In this document: positions 28,507 through 37,329 of the stretch, piece by piece
Position numbering within the stretch: the stretch's first letter is position 1
Layout of the letters: every line of letters begins with the position of its first letter
Assembly: GCF_002738225.1 (NCBI RefSeq)
Contig: NZ_PEBQ01000043.1
Location: 1-46,453 of the forward strand
Direction of reading: 5' to 3'
DNA length: 46,453 nt
Source of the DNA: Acetobacter pomorum
GTDB taxonomy: Bacteria; Pseudomonadota; Alphaproteobacteria; Acetobacterales; Acetobacteraceae
The notes under the pieces: generated by a model
What the model saw: the letters and a program-made list of their open reading frames with translations, nothing else
Databases searched by the model: none
What the model was told of the DNA's origin: nothing
Position numbers and translations under genes: made by a program

Positions 28507-30417
28507 ATGACGGAACTTCGCCGCGTCGATCCCAAAACACTCGTACCAAACCCGAATAATCCACGTAAGACCCAGCCAGATCCTCGTGCGGAACATCAGC
28601 TTGCGCTGAATATCAAGACAGTGGGCCTGATACATGCGCCCTGCGTGCGGGAACTTGAGGACGGTCGGTTGATGATTGTCGCTGGTCACAGGCGGGTGCG
28701 GGCCTGTATTGCGGCGAAATTGACTGAAATTGACGTGCATGTCCGTTCTGGTGATGAAAAAAGCGATACGATGGCCGCTGTCGCCGAGAACGTCGTGCGT
28801 GCCGATATGACGGAATCCGAACAATGGCGTGGTGTGCTGGATATGCGCGCGAAGGGCGCTACTGATACGGAAATCAGTCGGGCTTTTATGGTCACACCAG
28901 CCTATCTTCGTGGCCTGATGCTGTTGTCCCAAATTCATCCGCCCATTATTGCGGCAATCGATAGTGGGATTGGGCCTTCCTATACGGACCGGAACGCAAT
29001 TGCGCGCACTCCGCTGGAGCGCCAACGCGATGTATGGGCCGAGATCTGGGCGGAAAGCGCTGACGAAGGAGCAGATCCGGCCGACTATGAGATGAGTAGG
29101 GAAGACGCCACACATTTCGATTGGTCGGAATTTGTAAGATATCTTGATCAGGTCGAATTATATGCTCGCAACTACGAGTTTGACGACGAGACTGCAAAAG
29201 AAGCTGGTGTCGTCTGGGAAGAAGATCTCTTCGGGCAGGGTGGAGAAGATAATCGATACTGCACCCAATATGCCGCTATGTTTAAGGCGCAGCAGATTTG
29301 GGCTGAGAAAACTAAACCTGAAGGAACCATTTACCTCCAGAGCAACGAATATGGGGAAGGAATTGCGCCAGACGGATACCGGAAGGTGGGGGCATGGGAA
29401 GCGGAATGGGACGAAGATATCCCGGCGATCTGGGTTAACCCACGCACACTGCAGATTCAAAAAGGACGGCTTCGCGAACTGGGAGAACAGTCCACCCGCA
29501 GGACAGAAAATGGTTCCCTTTCTTTACCGTCAGCCCAAAAACCCGAAAAACCTAAAGAGCGCCCCGATATTTCAGGCACAGGGCTTAAAATTATCGGGGA
29601 TGTTCGGACACAGGCTTTGCGTCAGGCGTTGGATGCAGCGCGAGAAAATGCAGATCCCTGGGATCTGGTTGGTGCTTTCATACTGGCTTTGAGTGCCAAT
29701 AACGTAAAAATCCACGGTGATGATACATATGAGCCTTATGGGAGTGTTACGGAGCGTGACCTGGCTGTCGCACGCATTTTCCCAGAAGGTGTGTTGGTTC
29801 GTGACCCGGATCTTCTCAGAAACGCAGCATTGGGTGTGCTTAGCACGTTCATGAATTGCGGCCTCAGTCAGCATAGCGGTAGCGGTTTGCCCGCCCAGAT
29901 CCTTGGGGTGTTGTTTGGTGCAGACGCGCATATGCCCACAATGGCCTTCGAAGACTTTCTTAAAAGTTACAGTAAACCGGGAATTACCAAAGCTGTTGAG
30001 GCTGAAGGTCTGGAAGAAAAACCCACTGGTAAAGCGATGCGCGAAGCACTTATGGCTCACATTGGCGAAAAACGATGGGTGCCGGAACCTGCAACATTTA
30101 CAGCGGGGCTCTCAGAATGGAAATCCAGGTTAGAGAACCAGGCTGCGCGGCTGGAAGCTCGGGCACGTTTGGCGGCGCAGATGGAGGAAGAAGAAGGTGA
30201 TTCTGATTTTGATACTGACGTCACAACTGACAGTGAAGAGGATGAGAACTGTGAGGAGCGAGTGGATCTAGACGAAGGCCAGACTGATCAGGAGAGCCTG
30301 TCTGATGGTGATGAAAGTGCGCATAACGCTACTATTCCCGACGATCCACGCATCCCCAGTGAACTGACAGAACTGGCCCGTGCGATGCCTGATCGTCTTG
30401 AAGTTATTATGGTCTGA
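28507..30417 (+). CDS. ParB/Spo0J nuclease-domain protein
   Basis: A 636-residue protein beginning with a ParB-type domain: LRRVDPKTLVPNPNNPRKTQ, then GLIHAPCVRELEDGRLMIVAGHRRVRACI and AENVVRADMTESEQWRGVLDM with a following helix-turn-helix region (ATDTEISRAFMVTPAYLRGLM). The remainder is unlike partition proteins and ends in a very acidic tail (SDFDTDVTTDSEEDENCEE). The start at 28507 follows AGGAGA; an ATG 12 codons earlier has no ribosome site. It is 187 bp behind the methylase-helicase gene, a pairing seen on other alphaproteobacterial plasmids, and is probably an accessory DNA-binding factor rather than the partition ParB. Confidence 0.85.
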   Translation: MTELRRVDPKTLVPNPNNPRKTQPDPRAEHQLALNIKTVGLIHAPCVRELEDGRLMIVAGHRRVRACIAAKLTEIDVHVRSGDEKSDTMAAVAENVVRADMTESEQWRGVLDMRAKGATDTEISRAFMVTPAYLRGLMLLSQIHPPIIAAIDSGIGPSYTDRNAIARTPLERQRDVWAEIWAESADEGADPADYEMSREDATHFDWSEFVRYLDQVELYARNYEFDDETAKEAGVVWEEDLFGQGGEDNRYCTQYAAMFKAQQIWAEKTKPEGTIYLQSNEYGEGIAPDGYRKVGAWEAEWDEDIPAIWVNPRTLQIQKGRLRELGEQSTRRTENGSLSLPSAQKPEKPKERPDISGTGLKIIGDVRTQALRQALDAARENADPWDLVGAFILALSANNVKIHGDDTYEPYGSVTERDLAVARIFPEGVLVRDPDLLRNAALGVLSTFMNCGLSQHSGSGLPAQILGVLFGADAHMPTMAFEDFLKSYSKPGITKAVEAEGLEEKPTGKAMREALMAHIGEKRWVPEPATFTAGLSEWKSRLENQAARLEARARLAAQMEEEEGDSDFDTDVTTDSEEDENCEERVDLDEGQTDQESLSDGDESAHNATIPDDPRIPSELTELARAMPDRLEVIMV

Positions 30418-30481
30418 GTAATAAGGTCTATCCGGCATTTGGGGTTGATGGGCTGAATCTCCGGTTCGTTGGGAAGGCAGC

Positions 30482-30760
30482 TCAGGCCACCGCCTGAGCT
30501 ACCATATCGGGGTGCCGTCCGATGACCCGAACGTAGGCGACAGCGAAGTCGGGGGCCATCGCCCGTGCCTGCTCCCAGTCCCGTAACGTGCCGACAGGAA
30601 CGCGGAAACGGCTGGCAAACTCGACCTGAGACAGACCGAGATCGTTACGGGTTTTACGGATCAACCGTGCCCTTTGCCCACGTTCCATGCCTTCGATGGA
30701 TACTGCGCGGTCTTCGGAATCCGCCGGATCAGCAGGCAGAATGATATGCTCTCTCTTCAC
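30482..30760 (-). CDS. XRE-type antitoxin paired with BrnT
   Basis: A 92-residue protein with a helix-turn-helix (LIRKTRNDLGLSQVEFASRFRVPVGTLRDWEQ) and C-terminal RVIGRHPDMVAQAVA. It starts at GTG 30760, with AGGAG eight bases upstream, so its first ten codons lie inside the toxin gene. BrnT usually pairs with ribbon-helix-helix BrnA; here an XRE-type protein takes that place, a variant known for some BrnT loci. It probably binds the large palindrome upstream of brnT. Confidence 0.82.
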   Translation of the reverse strand: MKREHIILPADPADSEDRAVSIEGMERGQRARLIRKTRNDLGLSQVEFASRFRVPVGTLRDWEQARAMAPDFAVAYVRVIGRHPDMVAQAVA

Positions 30761-31001
30761 CTTTGTTACTCCTTCTCACGGAAATAAAGCGGGGCAGATC
30801 GTCCCGCCAGACAAACACACCGGTGAACAGCTTCTCGCCCACGACGCCAACCACTTTGTAGCGATCCTCCTCATCCTCAATGCGGATGGTGGGCAAGATC
30901 AGGTGATTATCGTCCTCGAAAATACGGTCGCCAAAGGCCAGAGACAGTTTGTGCTTTTTTTTGTTGGCGAGGTCTTTTGCGGGGTCAAACCTGTTATCCA
31001 T
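30729..31001 (-). CDS. brnT: BrnT-family toxin
   Basis: A 90-residue BrnT ribonuclease toxin: FDPAKDLANKKKHKLSLAFGDRIFED at the N-terminus and the DEEDRYKVVGVVGEKLFTGVFVWRDD-RFISVRRSNKGEERAY core with the RxS-x2-E-R-x2-Y tail that gives BrnT its RelE-like fold. It overlaps the antitoxin gene by 32 bases. It looks intact. Confidence 0.88.
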   Translation of the reverse strand: MDNRFDPAKDLANKKKHKLSLAFGDRIFEDDNHLILPTIRIEDEEDRYKVVGVVGEKLFTGVFVWRDDLPRFISVRRSNKGEERAYHSAC

Positions 31002-31013
31002 GAGACGATAATA

Positions 31014-31058
31014 CGGGATGCCCGTAGTTACTGTAAAGTGAAAACTACGGGCATCCCG
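31014..31058. promoter_or_regulatory. Long palindromic operator of the brnT module
   Basis: Two perfect 16-base arms, CGGGATGCCCGTAGTT (31014-31029) and its reverse complement (31043-31058), surround a 13-base centre. Each arm also holds a smaller palindrome, CGGGATGCCCG. It begins 13 bases upstream of the brnT start, so it would cover the promoter. Confidence 0.75.
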
Positions 31059-31118
31059 GAACTTTTAGCCATTTCGACAGGTTGCCATCAACCTCGTATG
31101 CTCGATAGCAGTAATAAG

Positions 31119-31146
31119 GCGATCCGTCTCTATGGATCGCTTTTTT
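31119..31146 (+). terminator. Rho-independent terminator
   Basis: Stem GCGATCC/GGATCGC (31119-31125 and 31134-31140) with an 8-base loop and six Ts. It is oriented rightward, although no plus-strand gene ends close by; it may shield the brnT promoter region from upstream transcription. Confidence 0.65.
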
Positions 31147-31250
31147 GTAACACCCTTTGATCATTCAAAAGAACATTCACACAGTTGAGAAAATAAAAGG
31201 AAATATTTGAAAGAGAAGGGCCATAGTCTGGAGGCTGAGGCAAACGGTGG

Positions 31251-31339
31251 GTTCTCTCCATGCTCGACCGCAAGCGGTCTGTGCGTGGCTCCGATCCCGG
31301 TGCTGACGCACCGCTCTTGCCCCCGCCACGGCGCTCCGG
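31251..31339. repeat. GC-rich dispersed repeat, copy B
   Basis: Imperfect match to 22956-23040, same orientation. It contains the local inverted repeat GACCGCAAGCGGTC at 31266-31279. It lies just before the winged-helix gene. No gene is seen between the terminator at 31146 and 31352. Confidence 0.55.
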
Positions 31340-31351
31340 TCGTGCGAAGGT

Positions 31352-31750
31352 ATGCATCCAATTTTTGCACGACGTATGCTCCATGACCCGCTCTATTACG
31401 CACCTCTTCCTTCAATCGCACCGCTGGTTAATACAACAATCGAGATCTCGGTCCTTAACGAAATGACACGGTCTCAAAAAGAGACGCCTTCAGATGACGG
31501 ACGCGTTTACGTTCACCTTGGAAGTGCCAGTGCAATGGCAAAGCATTATCGTGTTTCTCGCGGTAATATCGCCCGATTACTGTCAAAGGTGCAAAAAGCC
31601 GGTCATTACGGACAAAATGACAGCGGCACATGGGTTTCAGCACAGTTGCTGCGGGACCATCATCTTTTGCAGGCTCTTAAAATGGCGCATAGCGCCACAG
31701 CCTATATCGAAGCGCAACAAATGAGAACGCGGGAGCTGTTGCATCAGTAA
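31352..31750 (+). CDS. Putative winged-helix DNA-binding protein
   Basis: A 132-residue frame. Residues about 55-100 (VHLGSASAMAKHYRVSRGNIARLLSKVQKAGHYGQND, then GTWVSAQLL) look like a winged helix, and the C-terminus is helical. The start is uncertain: ATG 31352 or 31376 lack a good ribosome site, and ATG 31463 would give a shorter protein that still contains the DNA-binding part. The N-terminal stretch could be the tail of a longer original gene. It precedes the DUF4132 gene by about 150 bp. Confidence 0.5.
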   Translation: MHPIFARRMLHDPLYYAPLPSIAPLVNTTIEISVLNEMTRSQKETPSDDGRVYVHLGSASAMAKHYRVSRGNIARLLSKVQKAGHYGQNDSGTWVSAQLLRDHHLLQALKMAHSATAYIEAQQMRTRELLHQ

Positions 31751-31903
31751 CGTTAAAATGTTCTGACAAAGCCATCCTCAAAAAAGATCTCTGTTGCAAA
31801 CTGAGTGTTGGTGGCTTCTCTTACAGGATCAACGATTTGTATATTATCTTATTATAGTTGTTACTGAATTGTTAGACGAGAGAACAGCGGGACGTTCACC
31901 AAC

Positions 31904-34702
31904 ATGACACCAGCACAGCATGATCTTCTTGATACGGAACTCGCAATCGCTCGCATGATTCTGGCAGATGTTGGGCGTATGGATGAGCAGTTAATCCGCT
32001 GGAGGAGCGAGATGGAGAAGGTTGATCCGCAGATATTCTCAAATTTGGAAGCTGCCTGGGTTAAGCGCCATAAAAAGCAGATTCGTGATTACTATATGAT
32101 TCCAGAACATTCTCTGTCTGATTACATGATTCAAAATCATATGCCTATCGCTGCGTGTATGGATGAGACGCTGATTGGGATCAGTCAGCTTCCTCGACCT
32201 CCTCGCTGGTTGCGAAAATATGCCAGAGAAAATGTCAGTCATACGCTAGGGTTTGCGACATCAAAACTTTATCCGGATACGAGCGGACGTGATATCCCCG
32301 GGCAGCCGAAGCGCTCTTATGCCAAAAGTGGTATGCATGCTTATTTTCGGTTGTTCAGCCGTGCAGCTCATAGTTTGCCGAATGAGGCATGGTTCGATCA
32401 GGCATGCCACGACAGAGAAGAAATGGCACGCAGTTTTCCGCATCTTTACTGGCTTGCTCGAGAACTTGTCTTTCGTGAAGATCCGGCCTCTTCATTGGAG
32501 GCGATGGATGATCGTCTCGAATTTTTTCAGGTGCCAGAGGTACCGCGTCCTTCAAAAAAGACTCTCGCACGATTTTTGGATAAACTGAAAGAACCTGACG
32601 GGAGCAAGTTCCTGGCCTTCGCTCGCGGCGTCATTCAGGAGCTTGACAGGATCGGGGATGATCATTCGACCTATTACGGTATACTGGGTATCCCCTCTCT
32701 CTATCGTGCGGCTATTTTTCCGCGATTTATACGTCTTCTCAACGTTGCCTTCAAACAGGCCGGATCTGTTTCAGTTATTGCTGAAGTTCTGATCCAGAAC
32801 CCGAGTTTCTACACTTTCCAGCTCGGGCGGCCACAGGGTTCTGGAATCATGCAGCTTGGTCGATTCCATTTACTCAGAACAAAATTTCCAGACAGAAATC
32901 CAAAACCCGTCGCCCAAAAGCAGGAAGGGTGCGTCATTCGTAAACCGGAATTATCAGACAGCATATTTCCCGGATGTCTGTGGATGATCGCGGCCGCACG
33001 GGACCCGGCGGACGTTGCCTGGCTGTTGCCAGTGTGTGCGAAGGCTCTCAGGAACGAAGATGTTGCCCACTTCAACCGTCTGGTTACGACGGTAGGCGAA
33101 ATTGCTTCTCCTGATGCTATCCGGGGGCTGGCACGGCTTAGGGCAAAAACCCGTCACGCCACCATGCTGAAACAGTTGAATGTTGCTTTGGCTCAAGCCG
33201 CCGAGCGCTCCGGTCTGACGACAGCTGAAGCAGAGGAGCTCGTAGCGCTGACGTACGGCCTGGATGAGCAGCATTGCCGCGTCGAGCCATTGGTGGGAGG
33301 GGTTACGGCGACTCTGACCCTGGCGGGTTCGGGGCAGGCCGTTATTCGTTATGCCGATCCGCTTGGTGCTCTGCTGAGCAAACCTCCTGCCTCCATCAAA
33401 GCAGACGCTCAGTCCGAAACAACGTTACGTGACCTTCGCGCTGATGCAAAATCGCTGACAGCCGATATGGCCATCCATCGCCAGCGGCTCGAGCGATCTT
33501 GGCTGACAGGGCAGAGCTGGACGTGGTCAGCTTTTCAGCAGCGCTGGCTTGCCCATCCCGTCCTGAGCTGGCTTGCACGACGCCAGATATGGCTCGTAGC
33601 GTATCCCGACCTGACTGTCTTCACTTGCATGATCGGAGAGGATGGCGGGCTTTACGGTTCGGATGGTACGCGCCTCCCGGTTCCGCATGGGGACTTACTT
33701 CTGAGCCTTTGGCATCCTCTTCATAACGGCGTTCAGGATGGTGCAGAGTCCTCCTGCGTTACACTCTGGCGTCAACAGCTTAAAGCACTGAAGATCGAAC
33801 AGCCTATCCGTCAGGCATGGCGGGAGACATACACACTCACGCAGGAGGAGCGAGAAAGCTCACCAGCATCTTATCGTTATGCCAGACGGATCCTCAATCA
33901 GGCTCAGGTCGTTGAAATAGGCCGTAAAAGAGGGTGGCGTATCCGTAATCTCTCGCCTCATATGCCTTCTTCTGAAAGTGCTCCGTGGGCGTTCAGCCTG
34001 CCAGCTCATGGCATTTATGCCGATTGGCGTACCGGTGGGGTGGGGATTGATCACTTGCCGCATGGTGCGGGAACATTTTCGCATATCATCACAGACAGGT
34101 TAAGGTTTTGCGTTCTGGAAGATGGCGGGAACTGGCTGTATGATGGTGGGCGTAAATTGAAAGAAATGCAGACGCCGGTGCGGCTGGGAGACATTCCTCC
34201 CGTTGTTTTTTCCGAAATTATGCGTGATCTTGATCTTATGATTTCGATCGCTGCCAGCGACGTCTCTTTTAATGCTGAAACGATCTACGCGATTCCGGAT
34301 CTGGGTGTCTGGCGGCGTCAGGCCGGACTGGCTGACATTCCTTTGCCTAAAGAGCCTCACTTTGGAGCGCTTGCCGCATCACGACGCGATGAGATTGCAG
34401 TCATCGTTAAGAGTATGAAAGTCGATGATCGTTTGCGCTTTGAGGGGCCTTACATCATGATAGAAGGGAAACGACATCAGTATCGGCTTCACCTGGGGAG
34501 TGCTGATGTCATGATTCTTCCCGACCTTCGTCATCTTTTTCTGAGCACAACTCTGTCAAACTCAGCGCGGCAAAAGGGATCTGCCTACAAGCCTCTGCAT
34601 GATGATGATCGGCTGGACCTTATCCTGCAACGCATAATCATGCTGCTGAACGATGACCGTATTCGTGACAAGGATATTTTGGCTCAGTTCGCATCCCTTT
34701 AG
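31904..34702 (+). CDS. DUF4132-type large protein
   Basis: A 932-residue protein. The segment at about 515-570 (SLTADMAIHRQRLERSWLTG, then FQQRWLAHPVLSWLARRQIWLV) and the C-terminal LILQRIIMLLNDDRIRDKDIL match the DUF4132/MolR-like family. Function is unknown; relatives occur beside WGR-domain and defence-like genes. The N-terminal half has many aromatic residues and HEAT-like helices (AIRGLARLRAKTRHATMLKQL). No catalytic motif is evident. The gene is intact and the ATG at 31904 is the first in frame. The only near neighbour is the small winged-helix gene upstream. Confidence 0.7.
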   Translation: MTPAQHDLLDTELAIARMILADVGRMDEQLIRWRSEMEKVDPQIFSNLEAAWVKRHKKQIRDYYMIPEHSLSDYMIQNHMPIAACMDETLIGISQLPRPPRWLRKYARENVSHTLGFATSKLYPDTSGRDIPGQPKRSYAKSGMHAYFRLFSRAAHSLPNEAWFDQACHDREEMARSFPHLYWLARELVFREDPASSLEAMDDRLEFFQVPEVPRPSKKTLARFLDKLKEPDGSKFLAFARGVIQELDRIGDDHSTYYGILGIPSLYRAAIFPRFIRLLNVAFKQAGSVSVIAEVLIQNPSFYTFQLGRPQGSGIMQLGRFHLLRTKFPDRNPKPVAQKQEGCVIRKPELSDSIFPGCLWMIAAARDPADVAWLLPVCAKALRNEDVAHFNRLVTTVGEIASPDAIRGLARLRAKTRHATMLKQLNVALAQAAERSGLTTAEAEELVALTYGLDEQHCRVEPLVGGVTATLTLAGSGQAVIRYADPLGALLSKPPASIKADAQSETTLRDLRADAKSLTADMAIHRQRLERSWLTGQSWTWSAFQQRWLAHPVLSWLARRQIWLVAYPDLTVFTCMIGEDGGLYGSDGTRLPVPHGDLLLSLWHPLHNGVQDGAESSCVTLWRQQLKALKIEQPIRQAWRETYTLTQEERESSPASYRYARRILNQAQVVEIGRKRGWRIRNLSPHMPSSESAPWAFSLPAHGIYADWRTGGVGIDHLPHGAGTFSHIITDRLRFCVLEDGGNWLYDGGRKLKEMQTPVRLGDIPPVVFSEIMRDLDLMISIAASDVSFNAETIYAIPDLGVWRRQAGLADIPLPKEPHFGALAASRRDEIAVIVKSMKVDDRLRFEGPYIMIEGKRHQYRLHLGSADVMILPDLRHLFLSTTLSNSARQKGSAYKPLHDDDRLDLILQRIIMLLNDDRIRDKDILAQFASL

Positions 34703-34828
34703 GGGTAAGCTGAATATGCCGTATTCTTTTCGGACTGGTTGATGAGTAGAGCATTACCCCATCACGTGGAGGCAGTGTTTGTGAAACTGCTGTCAGAGTG
34801 TGCGCCCTCTTGTCAGCCTCATCGCATG

Positions 34829-35026
34829 TGGAGGGATCGAAGAACTGTTGGTTGATGGGGCTGGCTCGTGATTTCAGGCTTTTGGCGATTTGATTGACGG
34901 TTCTTTGTGTTGCTTTTGATCTGCGTTTTGAGCAGATCGGGGGCTGTTACCCACTGGATTGCTATGCTGTGGTGCCGATCCGCTCCAGGAAGAGGAAGCA
35001 GCGCATATTATAGACGATATTGGCTA
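34829..35026. mobile_element. Truncated left end of an IS5-family element
   Basis: This stretch aligns with 1299 to about 1500, including the terminal repeat TGGAGGGATCGAAGAAC and the 3' end of the transposase gene (the FLFLERL region), with many substitutions. It stops exactly at the inverted repeat of the next element. The rest of the IS does not reappear beyond that element, so it was deleted. Confidence 0.8.
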
Positions 35027-35797
35027 GGGCCTGTTATGGCTTGATCCAGTCTGCTGCGGCAGCGATGTGGATGATGGCGAGGAACGACGTTGCTGTTTTT
35101 TCACATCTGGTTGCGACAGCGCGCCACTCCTTGAGGCGAGCCCAGCGGTTCTCAACGAGATGCCGGCACCGATAGACCCATTTTGGGCAGGCGACCGCCC
35201 CATCGTGTCGTTTCGCAGGAATGGCGGGGAGGCTGGCGAGCATGGCTGGTGCCAGGGACAGTTCGTGAGCCTGTCCGGGGGCCAAAGCAAAACCGAAGGC
35301 TTTTCCATGCCCATCCGCGATCACGCAGACTTTCGTGCCATAGCCGCCGCGAGAACGGCCAAGTGCTTCACGATGGTCTCGCTCTTCGAAAGAGGCCCCT
35401 TTTTTGGGCTCCCGCCGCTTTGTGGTGAGCCCTGATGTTTGTACCATCCAGAAAAGTCATGCCGAGTGCCACTACCTGTTGGTCCTGAACCAGGTCGAGC
35501 AGGCGTTCCCACACACCCAGTTTCGCCCAGCGGATGAAAAGTTGTGCTGCCCGCCACCAAGGGACCGAGTTCAGCGGAGATACTCCGCCATTTCGCGCCA
35601 TTCTCATGACGCCAGAAGATCGCTGCTATCGTGCGCTGCAGATCATGGGACGGCGTCTTGCCCCTTGGGCGAACCGCCTCAATCAGAGGTTCCCAGATCG
35701 CCCATGTCTCGTCCGTAAAAGGGCCGGTGCCAGTGCCAGTTCCGTCGCATTCTCCCATCCCTGTAATATAGGAAGAATTTCAAGCCCTAACAGGCCC
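35027..35797 (-). mobile_element. IS427-group (IS5-family) element with internal deletion
   Basis: A 771 bp element bounded by a 16 bp inverted repeat, GGGCCTGTTATGGCTT at 35027-35042 and AAGCCCTAACAGGCCC at 35782-35797 (15 of 16 matching). TA flanks both ends, as expected for the TA duplication of this group. The element is shorter than the usual ~850 bp because part of the transposase is missing. It sits against a remnant of another IS. Confidence 0.85.
35034..35758 (-). pseudogene. IS427-type transposase, defective
   Basis: Pieces in three frames are needed: PFTDETWAIWEPLIEAVRP to ISAELGP (35758 to about 35560), then WWRAAQLFIRWAKLGVWERL to NIRAHHKAAGA (about 35560 to 35420), then PKKGASFEERDHREALGRSR to the end. 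The last change is at an A6G4 run (about 35398-35407) and may be the programmed frameshift of this group; the first looks like a one-base insertion. LASLPAIPAKRHDG joins two segments that are normally about 28 residues apart, removing the second catalytic Asp. It should be inactive. Confidence 0.85.
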
Positions 35798-35910
35798 TAA
35801 CACTATCGCTATCCATGTCTCGTTTCCCATTTGTGTATCGATGCTTCAGGTGTCATCCATCGTCATGCGACCGAAAACGAGAAAGGGACTTTATTATTGA
35901 ATGGTCAGAC

Positions 35911-36486
35911 TTATTTCGTTTTGCGCCCACGTGCTTTACGATTTGACGCGATATGAGATTCACCTGATGAGAGTGTGGCATTGGTGTCATCGCCGCGTCG
36001 CCCCAGTGAGTTGCGCTTGGCAATGGCGGCCCGCTGTGCAGAGTAGTTTGGTGCCACCATAGGATATTCCGGGGGCAATCCCCAGCGTGTGCGGTAATCC
36101 TCAGGGGTCAGGTTGAAATGTCTCTGAATGTAGGATTTCAGCATCTTGGTTTTCTTACCGTCCTCAAGACAGACGATATAATCTGGGAAAACCGAGCGTT
36201 TGATGGGTACCGCCGGTGTGTGTTCTTGAGACACGCTTTTTTCGGGAACTGGTGGTTCAGGTATCACGTCAGAAACTGGACCAACTGCGGGTGTTACGGC
36301 TTTCTCAGGGGCTTTAGGAGCAGATTGGGAGAGTGAGAGTGTATCGAGTGTCGCATAGACAGATCTGATCAGATCTGGGAGGGCTTCGGTGCTGACCGTG
36401 TTGTGGCTTACATAGGCTGATATGATTGTAACGGTCTGTTCCACCTTTTGTGTGTCAGGTTCGTAAATGGATGTGGACGCTGCCAT
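35911..36486 (-). CDS. MucR/Ros-type regulator
   Basis: A 191-residue protein. A proline-rich middle is followed by the Ros/MucR DNA-binding domain (DYIVCLEDGKKTKMLKSYIQ, then RHFNLTPEDYRTRWGLPPEYPMVAP and YSAQRAAIAKRNSLGRR). The zinc-finger pattern of Ros is C-x2-C and two His; here the second Cys is Asp and the first His position is not His. Some MucR relatives fold without zinc, so the protein may still bind DNA. It has a ~60-residue Pro/Glu/Val-rich insert not usual for MucR. The ATG at 36486 is chosen because MAAS begins the conserved helix. Confidence 0.8.
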   Translation of the reverse strand: MAASTSIYEPDTQKVEQTVTIISAYVSHNTVSTEALPDLIRSVYATLDTLSLSQSAPKAPEKAVTPAVGPVSDVIPEPPVPEKSVSQEHTPAVPIKRSVFPDYIVCLEDGKKTKMLKSYIQRHFNLTPEDYRTRWGLPPEYPMVAPNYSAQRAAIAKRNSLGRRGDDTNATLSSGESHIASNRKARGRKTK

Positions 36487-36609
36487 TGTGCCTGTCTTTC
36501 TGTTGTCTGAATGTCGTCTCAATACTAAATCTCTGACCTGTAACGGAAAAACCCATTTAACATGCCGTAAATCATAGGCAAGGTATTGTTGCTATCGCAT
36601 AGAGGGGAC

Positions 36610-36888
36610 TTAGCCCGCCAACGATCCTTGGGGTTGATCGTTGCACTTCGCACAGGCCACGCCCCGTAGAACATGTGTTTTGTTCTGACGCTCAATCCAG
36701 CCACTCTCCCAACCACAGCGGGCGCATGAAAACAAGGCAACGCATGTATTGCCCGGTTCGTAAATACAGCCGTGATCTCCAACATCAATCATGTGTGCCA
36801 GATAGCGCTGTGGTGCGCGTGGCTTGCGATATCCAAACAGATCCGGCTGGCGGGGTTTGTATTTCGTCGTGGAGCGTGGAGAAACCAT
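36610..36888 (-). CDS. Small zinc-ribbon-like protein
   Basis: A 92-residue protein with two CxxC pairs, FSCARCGWESGW and VACAKCNDQ, about 20 residues apart, which suggests a zinc ribbon. The N-terminus is basic (RSTTKYKPRQPDLFGYRKP). It starts eight bases past the stop of the small gene at 36896-37111, so the two are probably translated together. Family not recognised. Confidence 0.55.
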   Translation of the reverse strand: MVSPRSTTKYKPRQPDLFGYRKPRAPQRYLAHMIDVGDHGCIYEPGNTCVALFSCARCGWESGWIERQNKTHVLRGVACAKCNDQPQGSLAG

Positions 36889-36895
36889 GAGCCGC

Positions 36896-37111
36896 TCACT
36901 GGCTATCTTCGGGCGGGGTGTTCTTCGTGAGAGACGGGTCACTTCTTGGGTCTGTCAGGACGCAGAAGGAGGTCATACCCGCTTTCGATCTTATGAGCGT
37001 AAAATGGTCGGATGGCTCTCGCGGAAAGAGAGAGAAGGGGTTTTCGCCAGATGTGAGCTCAATAATACAGGGTGTGGCCCAGGGGCTTTTGCGGTGTGCT
37101 TCAGATGTCAT
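36896..37111 (-). CDS. Hypothetical small protein
   Basis: A 71-residue frame starting MTSEAHRKSPWATPCIIELT. I chose ATG 37111 because GGAAGGA lies at a good distance upstream; the frame stays open for 29 more codons. No motif recognised. Support comes from the ribosome site and its tight spacing to the zinc-ribbon gene. Confidence 0.4.
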   Translation of the reverse strand: MTSEAHRKSPWATPCIIELTSGENPFSLFPREPSDHFTLIRSKAGMTSFCVLTDPRSDPSLTKNTPPEDSQ

Positions 37112-37329
37112 CTTGTTGTCCTTCCACATAATAAAATTCCGTTCTGCGTTTCTGTCAGGCCATGATGCGACCGAATAGAAAAAACAGACCTTCATCAAAA
37201 TTATGAAGAGAGTTCATATCCGGTTGGGTTTTTCCAGTTGCAAGTTTCTTGTTCCCGACAGCGCTTGGGTCATACGGGCCGGCCTCCATACCGGCACACA
37301 GTATGACTCCGACGAAAAAACCCCAGCGC

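Noticed and set aside
28177..29115. 312-residue leftward ORF
   Set aside because: It is antisense to the methylase-helicase end and the ParB gene, is rich in His, Arg and Cys typical of shadow frames, and shows no motif.
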